NCBI RefSeq assembly: GCF_000185965.1
Contig: NC_014924.1
Location: 1,240,001 to 1,304,000 of the forward strand
Reading direction: 5' to 3'
Source of the DNA: Pseudoxanthomonas suwonensis 11-1
Lineage (GTDB): Bacteria > Pseudomonadota > Gammaproteobacteria > Xanthomonadales > Xanthomonadaceae
Length of the DNA: 64,000 bases
The notes below the pieces were generated by a model, which did no database searches, was not told the origin of the DNA, and saw only the letters and a program-made list of their open reading frames with translations. This document shows, in pieces, positions 44,082 to 52,940 of the stretch; positions within the stretch are counted from its first letter, which is position 1; every line of letters starts with the position of its first letter. Both the position numbers and the translations under genes were made by a program.

Positions 44082-46135
44082 TGGCCGAGACCAAGCCCGA
44101 CAGCCCCGGCTTCGCAACCGAGCGCCAGGGCGTGAGCAAGGAGGATCTGCACAAGGAGATGCTGCAGCGGCACAAGGAGTGCTGGGACTTCTGGAAGCCG
44201 CAGTACGACGCCGCGCGCGAGGACGTGGAGTTCGCGTTCACCCCGGACAGCCAGTGGGATAGCTGGATGACCGAAAGCCGCCGCGGCCGGCCGATGTACA
44301 CGGTCAACCGCGTGCGCCAGGCGCTCAAGCAGATCACCAACGACCAGCGCCAGAACCGGCCGCAGGCGAAGGTGCGCGCGGCCGAAGGTGGCGATTCCGA
44401 CCTGGCCGAGGTGCGGCAAGGCATCATCCGCGGCATCGACAGCCAGATCGACGCGCAGCGCGCCGTGGACACCGCGTTCCTGTTCGCGGTCGGCGGCGGC
44501 TACGGCGTGTGGCGGATCAGCACCCGGTACGCCGACGACGGCGGCTTCGATCAGGTCATCGAGCGCGAGGAGATCGCCGACCCGTTCACCGTGGTGTTCG
44601 ACCCGGCGGCCAAGAAGAAGGACCGCCGCGACGCGCGCTACGCCTTCGTCGACACCAAGTTCGCCCGCTCCGAGTTCAAGGCCCGCTGGCCAAACGCCAA
44701 GGTGGTTCCGATCGACACGGTCACCGAGTCGAATCTGGACTGGTGGGGCGAGCACGAGGTCACCGTCGCCGAGTACTGGTACAAGAAGGCCGAGCAGGTC
44801 GAGATCGTGCTGCTGACCGATGGCAGCGTGCACGAGGCGGCCGACCTGGCGCTGATCGAGGACGAGCTCGCCAAGGCGGGCATCACCATCCAGCGGCGCC
44901 GGGTGATCGAGCGCGACAAGGTGTACCAGTGCATCGTATCCGGAGCCGAGATCCTCGAGGGCCCCAACGAGTGGGCCGGCAAGTACATCCCGCTGGTGCC
45001 GTGCTGGGGTGAGCTGATCAGCGTCAAGGGGAAGGACAAGTTCTTCGGCGCCACGCGCTTCGCCAAAGACGCGCAGCGCATGTACAACTACGAGCGCAGC
45101 ACGTTCATCGAGACGCTGGCGGACCAGCCGTACAGCCCGTTCATGGCCGACGCGGCGTCGATCGAAGGCTACGAGTCCCAGTACCAGTCGCTGCGCACCA
45201 GGCGCCCGCCGGTGCTGCTGTACAAGGCCAACCCTGGTCTGCCGAACGGGGGCAAGCCGTCCCGCGAGGCGCCGCCGGCATTCCCGGCCGCACTGGCGCA
45301 GGCGGCGGCGATCAGCGGCGACGACATCAAGGCCGCCACCGGCATCCACGACGCCAGCCTGGGCGCACGCTCCAACGAGACCAGCGGCCGGGCGATCCTG
45401 GCGCGCCAGCGCGAGGGCGACGTCGCCAACTTCGACTACATCGACAACCTCAGCTACGCGCTCAAGTACGACTTCGAGATCCTCAACGACCTGATCAGCG
45501 CGGTCTACGACACCGAGCGGCAGATCCGGATCGTGGGTGACGACGGCGCCGAGAAGGTGGTCGCGGTGAATCGCACCGTGGTCGACGAGCAGACCGGCCA
45601 GGCCGTGACGCTCAACGATCTCACGCAAGGCCGCTACGACGTGTCGGTGACCGTGGGCCCGAGCTACACCACCCAGCGCATGGAGGCCGCCGAGGCCATG
45701 ATGCAGCTGGCCAACGACCCATCGCCCATCGGCATGGTCGCCAAGTACGGCTTCATCAAGAACCTGGACGCGCCGATGCTCGAGGACGTGCGCGAGGCTG
45801 CCCGCAAGCTGCTGGTCAACCAGGGCCTGCTGGAGCCGGCCGAGGGCGAGCAGCCACCGCCGCCGCCGCAGCCCAACCCGAGGGACGTGGCCGCCGCGGA
45901 GAAGGACGGGGCCACCGCCCGCAAGGCCCTGGCCGAAGCCGAGGGCCAGGAGATCGAGAACCAAGTCGCCGCGTTCCAACTCGGCGCACAGATGGGCGCG
46001 CTCGGCATCGCCGCGCCGTCACAGCCACTTCCGCCGGCAATGGCACCGAATCAGCCCCCGCAAGGGGGCTTTTTTGTGGCCGACGCCGGCGCACCCGCAG
46101 GACCCGCACCGGGCGGTTTCCCGGGCCAGCCCTGA
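44078..46135 (+). CDS. P22-like portal protein
   Basis: A 685-residue portal. Conserved P22-type portal segments are present (YTVNRVRQALKQITNDQRQN, FAVGGGYGVWRISTRYADDG, SGDDIKAATGIHDASLGARS). The last 40 residues are Pro/Gly rich. The codons for QPPQGGFF (46051-46075) also form a perfect terminator-like hairpin, so the natural C-terminus deserves checking. Confidence 0.92.
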   Translation: MMAETKPDSPGFATERQGVSKEDLHKEMLQRHKECWDFWKPQYDAAREDVEFAFTPDSQWDSWMTESRRGRPMYTVNRVRQALKQITNDQRQNRPQAKVRAAEGGDSDLAEVRQGIIRGIDSQIDAQRAVDTAFLFAVGGGYGVWRISTRYADDGGFDQVIEREEIADPFTVVFDPAAKKKDRRDARYAFVDTKFARSEFKARWPNAKVVPIDTVTESNLDWWGEHEVTVAEYWYKKAEQVEIVLLTDGSVHEAADLALIEDELAKAGITIQRRRVIERDKVYQCIVSGAEILEGPNEWAGKYIPLVPCWGELISVKGKDKFFGATRFAKDAQRMYNYERSTFIETLADQPYSPFMADAASIEGYESQYQSLRTRRPPVLLYKANPGLPNGGKPSREAPPAFPAALAQAAAISGDDIKAATGIHDASLGARSNETSGRAILARQREGDVANFDYIDNLSYALKYDFEILNDLISAVYDTERQIRIVGDDGAEKVVAVNRTVVDEQTGQAVTLNDLTQGRYDVSVTVGPSYTTQRMEAAEAMMQLANDPSPIGMVAKYGFIKNLDAPMLEDVREAARKLLVNQGLLEPAEGEQPPPPPQPNPRDVAAAEKDGATARKALAEAEGQEIENQVAAFQLGAQMGALGIAAPSQPLPPAMAPNQPPQGGFFVADAGAPAGPAPGGFPGQP
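46053..46075 (+). terminator. intrinsic-terminator-like hairpin inside the portal gene
   Basis: A 7-bp stem (46053-46059 with 46064-46070) closed by GCAA, with T at 46070-46075. It lies in the translated 3' end of the portal gene, 60 bp before its stop. Confidence 0.7.
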
Positions 46136-46162
46136 GCAGGGCCTTTCGCCGTGGAGGCGCAC

Positions 46163-47119
46163 GTGACCGACAGCACCAATACCAGCAACACCGAGATCAA
46201 GCCGCGCGAGCCGGTGGACAACAGCCACCTGGACGCAGGCATCGCCGCGCGTGAGGCCCGCAAGGCCGCCGCCGAGCCGCAGAAGCAGGAGGCCGCGCAG
46301 CCGGCCGCTGCCGACGAAGGCGACGACGGGCAGGACCAGCGACCCAACACGCAGAACCAGCCCGAGGAATCGGCGGACTCGGATTCGGGCGATGCGCCCG
46401 CAAAGCCCCGGAAGAAGCCCGGTGTGCACCAACGCATCGATGAGCTGACCAAGGCGAGGTACGACGCAGAACGCGAGGCCCAGTACTGGCGTGAGCAGGC
46501 GATGCGGCAGCAACAGCAGCCGCCACAGCCCGCCCAGGCCGGCACCGAGCCCGCGCCCGCGGCGGCACATGCGGAGACCGACGAGCCCACGCTGGAGTCC
46601 TGCGACTTCGACGTGGCCGAGTTCAACCGCCGCCACTACCAGTGGCTGCGGGAGCAGGAGAGGAAGCAGGAGCAGGCGCAGCAGCGGCAGCGCACCCTGG
46701 CGGAGCGGGTGGAGGCCTTCCGGACCGAACACCCCGACTACGACCAGGTGGCGCTCAACCCGCAGGTCCCGATCACCAAAGCCATGGCCGAGGAGATCAT
46801 CGAGACCGACAACCCGCCTGCGATCGCCTACTACCTGGGCCAGAACCCGCAGGAAGCCGCCGAGATCGCGCAGATGTCCGAGCGTGCGATGAGCCGAGCG
46901 ATCGGCCGCATCGAGGCGAAGCTCAGCGCGCAGGCCGCGCCGCCACCGCCGCCCACGGCTCAGCCCAACCCCAAGACCGTGACCCGCGCCCCTGCGCCCG
47001 TCACGACGCTCTCCGGCGGCGCGCCGGCCGTCACCAAGTCCCCGGACCAGATGACCCAGCGCGAGTACGAGCAGTGGCGCCGGGAGCAGCGTGCGGCCAA
47101 GGGCCTCCCGAACCGTTAA
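46163..47119 (+). CDS. scaffolding protein
   Basis: A 318-residue, charged, Gln/Glu/Ala-rich helical protein between portal and coat, as in P22 gene 8. The C-terminal PDQMTQREYEQWRREQRAAK is a helix-loop-helix likely to bind coat. The GTG at 46163 is chosen for its GGAG site; a GTG at 46151 would add four residues. Confidence 0.85.
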   Translation: MTDSTNTSNTEIKPREPVDNSHLDAGIAAREARKAAAEPQKQEAAQPAAADEGDDGQDQRPNTQNQPEESADSDSGDAPAKPRKKPGVHQRIDELTKARYDAEREAQYWREQAMRQQQQPPQPAQAGTEPAPAAAHAETDEPTLESCDFDVAEFNRRHYQWLREQERKQEQAQQRQRTLAERVEAFRTEHPDYDQVALNPQVPITKAMAEEIIETDNPPAIAYYLGQNPQEAAEIAQMSERAMSRAIGRIEAKLSAQAAPPPPPTAQPNPKTVTRAPAPVTTLSGGAPAVTKSPDQMTQREYEQWRREQRAAKGLPNR

Positions 47120-47143
47120 TCCCATTCCGAAGGAACCAGGCAC

Positions 47144-48361
47144 ATGGCCAACCAGTACCTCACCACCAGCCTGATCACGCGCGAGATCCTCAGCGCGCTG
47201 CGTCAGAAGTTCACCTTCCTCAACCGCATCAACATGGAGTACAGCGACGAGTTCGCTGTCACCGGCGCCAAGATCGGCAGCACCGTCAACATCCGCGTGC
47301 CGACCAACGCCAAGGTCCGCAAGGGCCGGATCATGGATGCCAGCAACATGGTCGACAAGACCGTGCCGCTGACCATCACCGACCAGGACGGCATCGACCT
47401 GGTGTACAGCTCGGCGGACTTGGCGCTGGACATCGACGACTTCCGCGCTCGCTACCTGGAGCAGCCGCTGGCCAACCTGGCCTCCAGCATCGAGTCGCAG
47501 GTGATCCAGCGGTCCCTGCCGTACGCGGCCAACTTCGTCGCCAACGCCGACGGCAAGCTGGACCTGCGTGAGGCCCTGCTGGCCAACAAGCTGCTGACCG
47601 ATAACCTGGCCCCGTCCGAGCGATTCATGCTCACCAACACCAGCGGCACGGTGCAGGTGATCGACCAGCTCAAGGGCCTGTTCAACAGCCAGAGCCAGCT
47701 CAAGCGCCAGTACGAAGAGGGCCTGATGGGTCGCGCCGCCGGCTTCGACTGGTACGAGACCGCGATCATGCCGGCGCAGAGCCTGGGCACCGCCGCCGCG
47801 GGGACCGCTGCCGGCTACCTGATCAACGGCGTGCCGACCGACGGCTCCGCCACCATCGCCATCGACGGCGGCACTGGCACCCTCAAGGCCGGCCAGCACG
47901 TCACCTTCGCCAACGTGTACGCGGTCAACCCGGCGACCAAGGAGAGCACCGGAGCGCTGCGCACCTTCGTGGTCACCGACGACTACGCCGGCGGTTCCGG
48001 CGGCCTCAAGGTGTCCCCGGCGATGGTCCTGACGGGCCCGGAGAAGAATGTCACCGCGCTGCCGGCCGACAACTCCGCCGTGACCGTCCTGGGCGCCACC
48101 GGCCAGACCGGCATCAACCTGGGCTTCGCGCGCGACTTCGTCACCTTCGCCTCCGTCGACATGCCCCTGCCGGAGAACAAGGAGGCCAGTCGCGCCGCCA
48201 TCGGTGGCCCCGGCGGCCTGAGCGTCCGGCTTATCCGCGACTACGACACCGCCAACGACCAGTTCCTGAACCGCGTGGACATCCTGTGGGGTTCGGCCGT
48301 GCTGCGTCCGGAGTTCGGCGTGGTCATCCCGAACGATCCCACCAACTTCACCAGCGAATAA
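47144..48361 (+). CDS. P22-like major coat protein
   Basis: A 405-residue capsid protein of the P22 gp5 family (HK97 fold with an inserted domain). Conserved segments include MANQYLTTSLITREILSALR, TDQDGIDLVYSSADLALDID and RSQVIQ-type LASSIESQVIQRSLP. Ribosome site AAGGAA lies ahead of the ATG. It is followed by two small genes and a terminator. Confidence 0.93.
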   Translation: MANQYLTTSLITREILSALRQKFTFLNRINMEYSDEFAVTGAKIGSTVNIRVPTNAKVRKGRIMDASNMVDKTVPLTITDQDGIDLVYSSADLALDIDDFRARYLEQPLANLASSIESQVIQRSLPYAANFVANADGKLDLREALLANKLLTDNLAPSERFMLTNTSGTVQVIDQLKGLFNSQSQLKRQYEEGLMGRAAGFDWYETAIMPAQSLGTAAAGTAAGYLINGVPTDGSATIAIDGGTGTLKAGQHVTFANVYAVNPATKESTGALRTFVVTDDYAGGSGGLKVSPAMVLTGPEKNVTALPADNSAVTVLGATGQTGINLGFARDFVTFASVDMPLPENKEASRAAIGGPGGLSVRLIRDYDTANDQFLNRVDILWGSAVLRPEFGVVIPNDPTNFTSE

Positions 48362-48373
48362 GGAGGAACCCCC

Positions 48374-48574
48374 ATGGCCCTTTCCAACGACACCCAGGCC
48401 GCCGCCGCGCAGGAAACCGCCGACGGCACCCTTGTCGGCCGCAACTCCACCAGCAAGGTCGGCTTCTACGGCACCACGCCGACGGTCCGTCCGCAGGTGG
48501 CCGCCTCCCCGAACGCGCAGGGCATCGTCGATGCCCTCAAGGCGCTGGGCCTGATCACCCAGGCCGCCAGCTAA
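48374..48574 (+). CDS. small virion-module protein
   Basis: A 66-residue protein, MALSNDTQAAAAQETADGTL, that contains KVGFYGTTPTVRPQV. A conserved short gene of this pattern often follows phage coat genes; it may be a head decoration or fibre-like protein. AAGGAGG precedes it. Confidence 0.65.
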   Translation: MALSNDTQAAAAQETADGTLVGRNSTSKVGFYGTTPTVRPQVAASPNAQGIVDALKALGLITQAAS

Positions 48575-48583
48575 GGAGCCGCC

Positions 48584-48853
48584 ATGACCGCCGAGAAGAA
48601 GCACGCGCTGTACCTGGTCAAGGACGGCGAGAACGGCGGCACGCCGCGCCTGTTCGCCGCCGAGGACGTCGACGCGGCCAAGGCCAACGGCTGGGCCGAG
48701 CCGGACTTCCCGAAGTCCAACGGCGAGCCGTGGAACGCCGAGGGTGACCTCGACGCCCAGGACGCCGCGGCGGAGCTGGCCCAGGCCAAGCGCGACGGCG
48801 AGGAGAAGGCCGCGGCGAAGGAAGCCGCCAAGGCCGAGTCCAAGAAGAAGTAA
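48584..48853 (+). CDS. small virion-module hypothetical protein
   Basis: An 89-residue protein with an N-terminal strand-rich part (HALYLVKDGENGGTPRLFAA) and a lysine/alanine-rich helical tail. A terminator follows it. Confidence 0.6.
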   Translation: MTAEKKHALYLVKDGENGGTPRLFAAEDVDAAKANGWAEPDFPKSNGEPWNAEGDLDAQDAAAELAQAKRDGEEKAAAKEAAKAESKKK

Positions 48854-48860
48854 CCACCCA

Positions 48861-48890
48861 GGGGCCGGCGCAAGTCGGCCCCTTCTCTTT
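48861..48890 (+). terminator. intrinsic terminator within the late operon
   Basis: A 7-bp stem (48861-48867 with 48876-48882), an 8-base loop and TTCTCTTT. It lies between the coat cluster and the gp4-like gene, so late transcription probably needs antitermination here. Confidence 0.75.
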
Positions 48891-48901
48891 CTGAGGTCCG
48901 C

Positions 48902-49300
48902 ATGGCCAAGGTGCAGGAAATCGTTGCCCGGGCGCTCCGCCTGATCCAGGTGCAGGACGCCCGGCAGCCGGTGAAGGCCGTGGACATGCAGACCGGCATC
49001 GCGGTGCTCAACGCGATGTGCGCGCGCTGGGAGGCCAACGGCCTGGCCATCGGCTGGCGGCCGGTCAGCAACCCGTCTGAGGACATGCCGTGCCCGCCGG
49101 AGGCCGAGGAAGCCATCGCGTTCAACCTCGCCCTGACCCTGGCGCCCGAGTACGGCACCGAGGCTCCGGGAATCGTGGTCGGTGCTGCTGCGCGCGGACT
49201 CTCCGACCTGCGGGCCGACGTGAAGGCGTCCAACCCCCTGCGCCCTGACCGCGGCGTGCTGCCGCACGGCTACGACACCCGCACGGATCGCTTCTACTGA
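48902..49300 (+). CDS. P22 gp4-like head-tail/packaged-DNA stabilisation protein
   Basis: A 132-residue protein of the gp4 tail-accessory type, with AKVQEIVARALRLIQVQDAR and LRPDRGVLPHGYDTRTDRFY. In P22 gp4 is the first plug protein added beneath the portal. It is followed directly (TGATG) by the gp10-like gene, as in P22. Confidence 0.8.
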   Translation: MAKVQEIVARALRLIQVQDARQPVKAVDMQTGIAVLNAMCARWEANGLAIGWRPVSNPSEDMPCPPEAEEAIAFNLALTLAPEYGTEAPGIVVGAAARGLSDLRADVKASNPLRPDRGVLPHGYDTRTDRFY

Positions 49301-51705
49301 TGCGCAACCAGCCCGTCCCCCTGGTCACTGGCTTCTACGCTGACCAGGACCGTCCGTTCTCGCAGCAGGACGTGTGGAACTACCTGCCGTGCCGCGCGGA
49401 GAAGCAGAGCACGCGCTCGCCCCTGATGCTCAAGACGCCGCCGGGCCTGTTCCCCTGGCTCGAGCTGGAGGGCGCGCCGCCGGTGCGCGGGATCCACGAC
49501 TGCGAGGGCCGGCTGTTCGCGGTGATCGGCTCGACGCTGTATCGGCTGTCGCCCAAGGGCGTGGCCATTCCGATTGGCTCGATCCCGGGCACCGGCCGCG
49601 TGTCGATGGACCACAACCAGCGCGCCAACGGGCAGCAGCTGACGGTGGTCAATGGCAGCGCCGGCTACGTCTTCGACACCCACACCGAGGTGTTCGAACG
49701 CATCACCGACAGCGGCTTCCCTGGCTCGCCCATCGTCCGGTTCATGGACGGCTACATGCTGGGACTGGATCCGGCGGGGCGGTTCGCGTTCAGCAGCGGA
49801 GCCGCCAACGCGCTGGACTACAACACCCTGGACCGCTGGACCTCCGAATATCGCCCGGACCGCCTGGTCAGCATGGCCCGGCTGGGCGGCGAGCTCCTGC
49901 TGCTGTCGGCAAACTCGGGCGAGTTCTTCGGCAACACCGGCGCCGCGCAGCAGCCGTTCCGCTCAAAGCGCATCTTCCTGGACAAGGGCTGCGCCGGCCC
50001 GCACACGGCGGTCGAGGCCGACAACACCGTCTTCTGGCTCGGCTCCGACGGCTACTTCTACCAGCTCGACGGCTACAACAGCCGTCGCATCTCCACGCGC
50101 CCGATCGAGCAGGCGATCCGCGGCCAGGACTGGTGGAACGCGTTCGGCTTCGTGTGGGAGTCCGAGGGACACACCGTCGTCTACTGGACCTTCCTCAACG
50201 GGCAGACCTGGGGCTGGGACACCTCGCAGCAGGAGTGGCACCGCCGCGAGTCCTACGGCCTGGACCGCTGGCGCCCCAGCTGCACCGCGCGCAGCGGCAG
50301 CGCCTGGTACGCCGGCGACTTCCAGAAGGGCCGAATCTGGCGCCTTGACTGGGGCTATCCGTGGGAGGGCGATACGGAGTTCGTGTCCGGCTTCACCCTG
50401 CCGGTCATCCACGACAACCAGAACGAGCTCGTGCACAGCCGGCTCGAGCTGGTCATGGACGTGGGGCAGGTCGCGGTGGCTCCGTCTCAGTTCCCGGAGC
50501 AGCCCGACCCGCCTTCCATCGAAGGGCACCCACCCGATGGCGTTGTCTCCATCCCTTACGCGGGCTTCCAGCCGACCGTAACGCAGGGAAGCGCTGGCAT
50601 CGCCAAGGTCGCCATCGTCTCCGGGAGCCTTCCCCCCGGCATCGAAGTGAGCAATGGGGTACTCGGAACCGAGCCGCCGCAGAAGAGCGGCACGTACACG
50701 GCCACCTGGCGTGTTACCGACAGCAACGGACTCTGGGCCGAGATGGAGCGCACCTTCTCGGTCGCATGCTTCGTGGAGGAGCCGACGCAGTTCATGGTGC
50801 ACGCCTACGGCCAGGTCCGATTTTCCGCCGATGGACTGGACTGGGGCGACTGGGAAGACGCAACCATTACCGGGAGCCTGATCACGGGGCTTAGCGACGG
50901 GTTCGTCATCTACGGAACCAATACGCCGTTTGTAAAGACCGTTGATGGCTCTGAGTTCACCCCTGCGACTGGCTCCAACTCGTCCCCTTCGTCAGGTGTC
51001 AGACAGTCGCAAGCGTCTATTGATGGCGAGAAGTTCGTAGCGGCAGGCGGCGTCCATGCCGTCAGGTACACCACGGATATTGCGGCGTCGTTCGATTCGG
51101 GAGAGGCGCCTAGTACCGCCATCTATTCCGTTGTCCCGCTCGGGGCTGGTTGGCTTGGCGTACAAACCCATCGACTTTACATGGCGCCCACTCCGGATGG
51201 CTCGTGGACAGAAACACTTGGCGCAGCTATTGGGCGTGACTTCTTATGCGCGTGGTCAGATGGAGGTCGTGCGCTCATTGGGGGGCTGACACCATCCGGG
51301 CCGGCCGCATGGTTTACGAGTAACGGAGCGTCGATTGGCGCACAGGCGCTGCCGTTCGTCTCAGCAACGAAGGTCACGGCCGTCTGCAAGGAGGCAGGTG
51401 GCGCGCGCTGGCTTCTCGGCACCGACAGCGGAGAGCTGGCCTATCTGGATGACGACGGGGAGGAGTGGGTGCTGTCCAGTACGGTCCTCCCGCATCCGGT
51501 CACCTGCATCGCGCATAACGGCATGCGTTTCGTGGCGACGTGCCAAGAGGAGGGCATCGTCGATCACCAGACCGAGGCCTGGTACAGCAACGACGGAGAT
51601 AGCTTCACGCACGCGTGGACCGAGGTGGCAGCCAACGCAGGCGTAACCGTGGCTGCCACCACCTACCAAGGCGCAGCTCCCGTCTGCGATATCACAAATG
51701 GCTGA
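49300..51705 (+). CDS. gp10-like DNA stabilisation protein with a large C-terminal insertion
   Basis: An 801-residue protein. Residues 1 to about 390 match P22 gp10-type stabilisation proteins (AYGVR-like SAGYVFDTHTEVFERITDSG, FFGNTGAAQQPFRSKRIF, DNTVFWLGSDGYFYQLDGYN). The family's last 70 residues are missing here and instead are encoded by the next gene. Residues about 400-490 form an Ig-like/putative He_PIG segment (VSGSLPPGIEVSNGVLG), and the rest has repeated SxDGxxW-like motifs of a beta-propeller. The insert has visibly lower G+C and altered codon use. Confidence 0.8.
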   Translation: MRNQPVPLVTGFYADQDRPFSQQDVWNYLPCRAEKQSTRSPLMLKTPPGLFPWLELEGAPPVRGIHDCEGRLFAVIGSTLYRLSPKGVAIPIGSIPGTGRVSMDHNQRANGQQLTVVNGSAGYVFDTHTEVFERITDSGFPGSPIVRFMDGYMLGLDPAGRFAFSSGAANALDYNTLDRWTSEYRPDRLVSMARLGGELLLLSANSGEFFGNTGAAQQPFRSKRIFLDKGCAGPHTAVEADNTVFWLGSDGYFYQLDGYNSRRISTRPIEQAIRGQDWWNAFGFVWESEGHTVVYWTFLNGQTWGWDTSQQEWHRRESYGLDRWRPSCTARSGSAWYAGDFQKGRIWRLDWGYPWEGDTEFVSGFTLPVIHDNQNELVHSRLELVMDVGQVAVAPSQFPEQPDPPSIEGHPPDGVVSIPYAGFQPTVTQGSAGIAKVAIVSGSLPPGIEVSNGVLGTEPPQKSGTYTATWRVTDSNGLWAEMERTFSVACFVEEPTQFMVHAYGQVRFSADGLDWGDWEDATITGSLITGLSDGFVIYGTNTPFVKTVDGSEFTPATGSNSSPSSGVRQSQASIDGEKFVAAGGVHAVRYTTDIAASFDSGEAPSTAIYSVVPLGAGWLGVQTHRLYMAPTPDGSWTETLGAAIGRDFLCAWSDGGRALIGGLTPSGPAAWFTSNGASIGAQALPFVSATKVTAVCKEAGGARWLLGTDSGELAYLDDDGEEWVLSSTVLPHPVTCIAHNGMRFVATCQEEGIVDHQTEAWYSNDGDSFTHAWTEVAANAGVTVAATTYQGAAPVCDITNG

Positions 51706-51919
51706 CCACACCATCCGCATGAGCTACTCCGACGACGGCCAGCCGAACTGGTCCGAGTGGGATGAGGCCAGCATCGGCGAGACCGGCCAGTACGGTCTGC
51801 GCATCGAGTGGACGCGGCTCGGCCGCTCCCGCCAGCGCGTCTACCGGTTCGAGTGCAGCAGCCCGCGCCGCCGCGACGTCCTGGCCGTGGTCGGCGTCTT
51901 CCAAGGAGTGAACCGGTGA
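51698..51919 (+). CDS. detached C-terminal domain of the gp10-like protein
   Basis: A 73-residue protein containing IRMSYSDDGQPNWSEWDEAS and YGLRIEWTRLGRSRQRVYRF, the domain that normally ends gp10-type stabilisation proteins. Its ATG lies 8 bp before the stop of the large gene, in the +1 frame. With residues 1-390 of the upstream protein it sums to about 463, near the 472 of P22 gp10. Confidence 0.7.
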   Translation: MADHTIRMSYSDDGQPNWSEWDEASIGETGQYGLRIEWTRLGRSRQRVYRFECSSPRRRDVLAVVGVFQGVNR

Positions 51920-52359
51920 GCGATAGCGAGCTGGCCCAGGTCGATGGCGCGCTCGAAGCGCTGCCGCCCCGTCCGACATACGAACAGGTGCGCCGCCTGG
52001 AGGCCTGCATGGCGCAGATGCCGCAGGTGGAATGCCCGCTCGAGCACCACTTCGCGCATGGCGTCTACGGCCGGCTGATGCACGCCAAGGCCGGCACGGT
52101 GATCGTCGGCAAGATGCACCGCTTCTCGACCCTCAACGTGTTGCTGGCGGGCGTGATCCGGGTGACGGGCCCGGACGGGGCGGTGCGCGACCTGCGTGCG
52201 CCCTGCATGTTCGTCTCCCCGCCCGGCTGCAAGAAGGTGGGCGCGGTGATCGAGGACGTCCAGTGGTTGAACGTGTTCCCCACCAAGCTCACCGACGTGG
52301 CTGCCATCGAGACGCAGTTCACCATCCCCGAAACCCCATTGATTGAGGACCAGCCATGA
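51916..52359 (+). CDS. cupin-domain phage protein
   Basis: A 147-residue protein with GTG start (GTGA overlap). Residues about 35-125 form a cupin-like double-stranded beta helix (LEHHFAHGVYGRLMHAKAGT, HRFSTLNVLLAGVIRVTGPD). Cupins of this kind occur in the virion module of several podoviruses. The His residues could bind a metal; no enzyme activity can be claimed. Confidence 0.7.
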   Translation: MSDSELAQVDGALEALPPRPTYEQVRRLEACMAQMPQVECPLEHHFAHGVYGRLMHAKAGTVIVGKMHRFSTLNVLLAGVIRVTGPDGAVRDLRAPCMFVSPPGCKKVGAVIEDVQWLNVFPTKLTDVAAIETQFTIPETPLIEDQP

Positions 52360-52940
52360 GCATGGTTGCAGTAGCCGTCGTCGGCAGTGCCGCCGTCGGC
52401 GCCTATGCCGCAGACAAGTCGGCCGACGCGGCCAAGAGCGCTGGCCGCAATGCCACCGCCGAGTCGGCGCGGCAGTACAACCAGACCCGTGAGGACATGC
52501 TGCCGTGGCTGGACGCCGGCGGCTGGGCCCTGGACCGGCAGAAGCAGGTCCTGATGGGCGACTACTCCGGCTTCCTCAACAGTCCGGACTACCAGGCTGC
52601 GCTGCAGCTGGGCACCGAGGCGCTGGACGCCGGGGCCACGGCGCAGGGCAACCTGTGGGGCGGCGGTGCCGACGCCGACCGGATCCAGTTCGGCCAGCAG
52701 CTGGCCACCCAGAACCTGGGCAACTACTGGAGCAAGCTGGCGGGCCTGTCGCAGACCGGGCAGGGCACCGCAAACCAGCTCGGCGGCTTCGGCCAGGCCC
52801 ACGCCAACAACGTGGCGCAGAACCAGTGGGGCGTGGCCAACGCACGCGCGTCCGCCTACGGACAGATGGCCGACTCGGTCAACAGCGGCATCAACGCCGG
52901 CATGGGTTACTACGGCTACAAGAAGGGGTATGGAACCTGA
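52356..52940 (+). CDS. P22 gp7-like DNA ejection protein
   Basis: A 194-residue, Ala/Gly/Gln-rich protein, MSMVAVAVVGSAAVGAYAAD, with SAREYN-like SARQYNQTREDMLPWLDAGG and repeated NQxG motifs. This segment is common in ejection proteins that travel with the phage DNA into the cell. It is coupled to the next ejection gene by TGATG. Confidence 0.75.
   Translation: MSMVAVAVVGSAAVGAYAADKSADAAKSAGRNATAESARQYNQTREDMLPWLDAGGWALDRQKQVLMGDYSGFLNSPDYQAALQLGTEALDAGATAQGNLWGGGADADRIQFGQQLATQNLGNYWSKLAGLSQTGQGTANQLGGFGQAHANNVAQNQWGVANARASAYGQMADSVNSGINAGMGYYGYKKGYGT

Noticed and set aside
46019-49267. A 1082-codon minus-strand frame across scaffold and coat genes
   Set aside because: It is antisense to well-supported virion genes and has a repetitive composition typical of high-G+C shadow frames.
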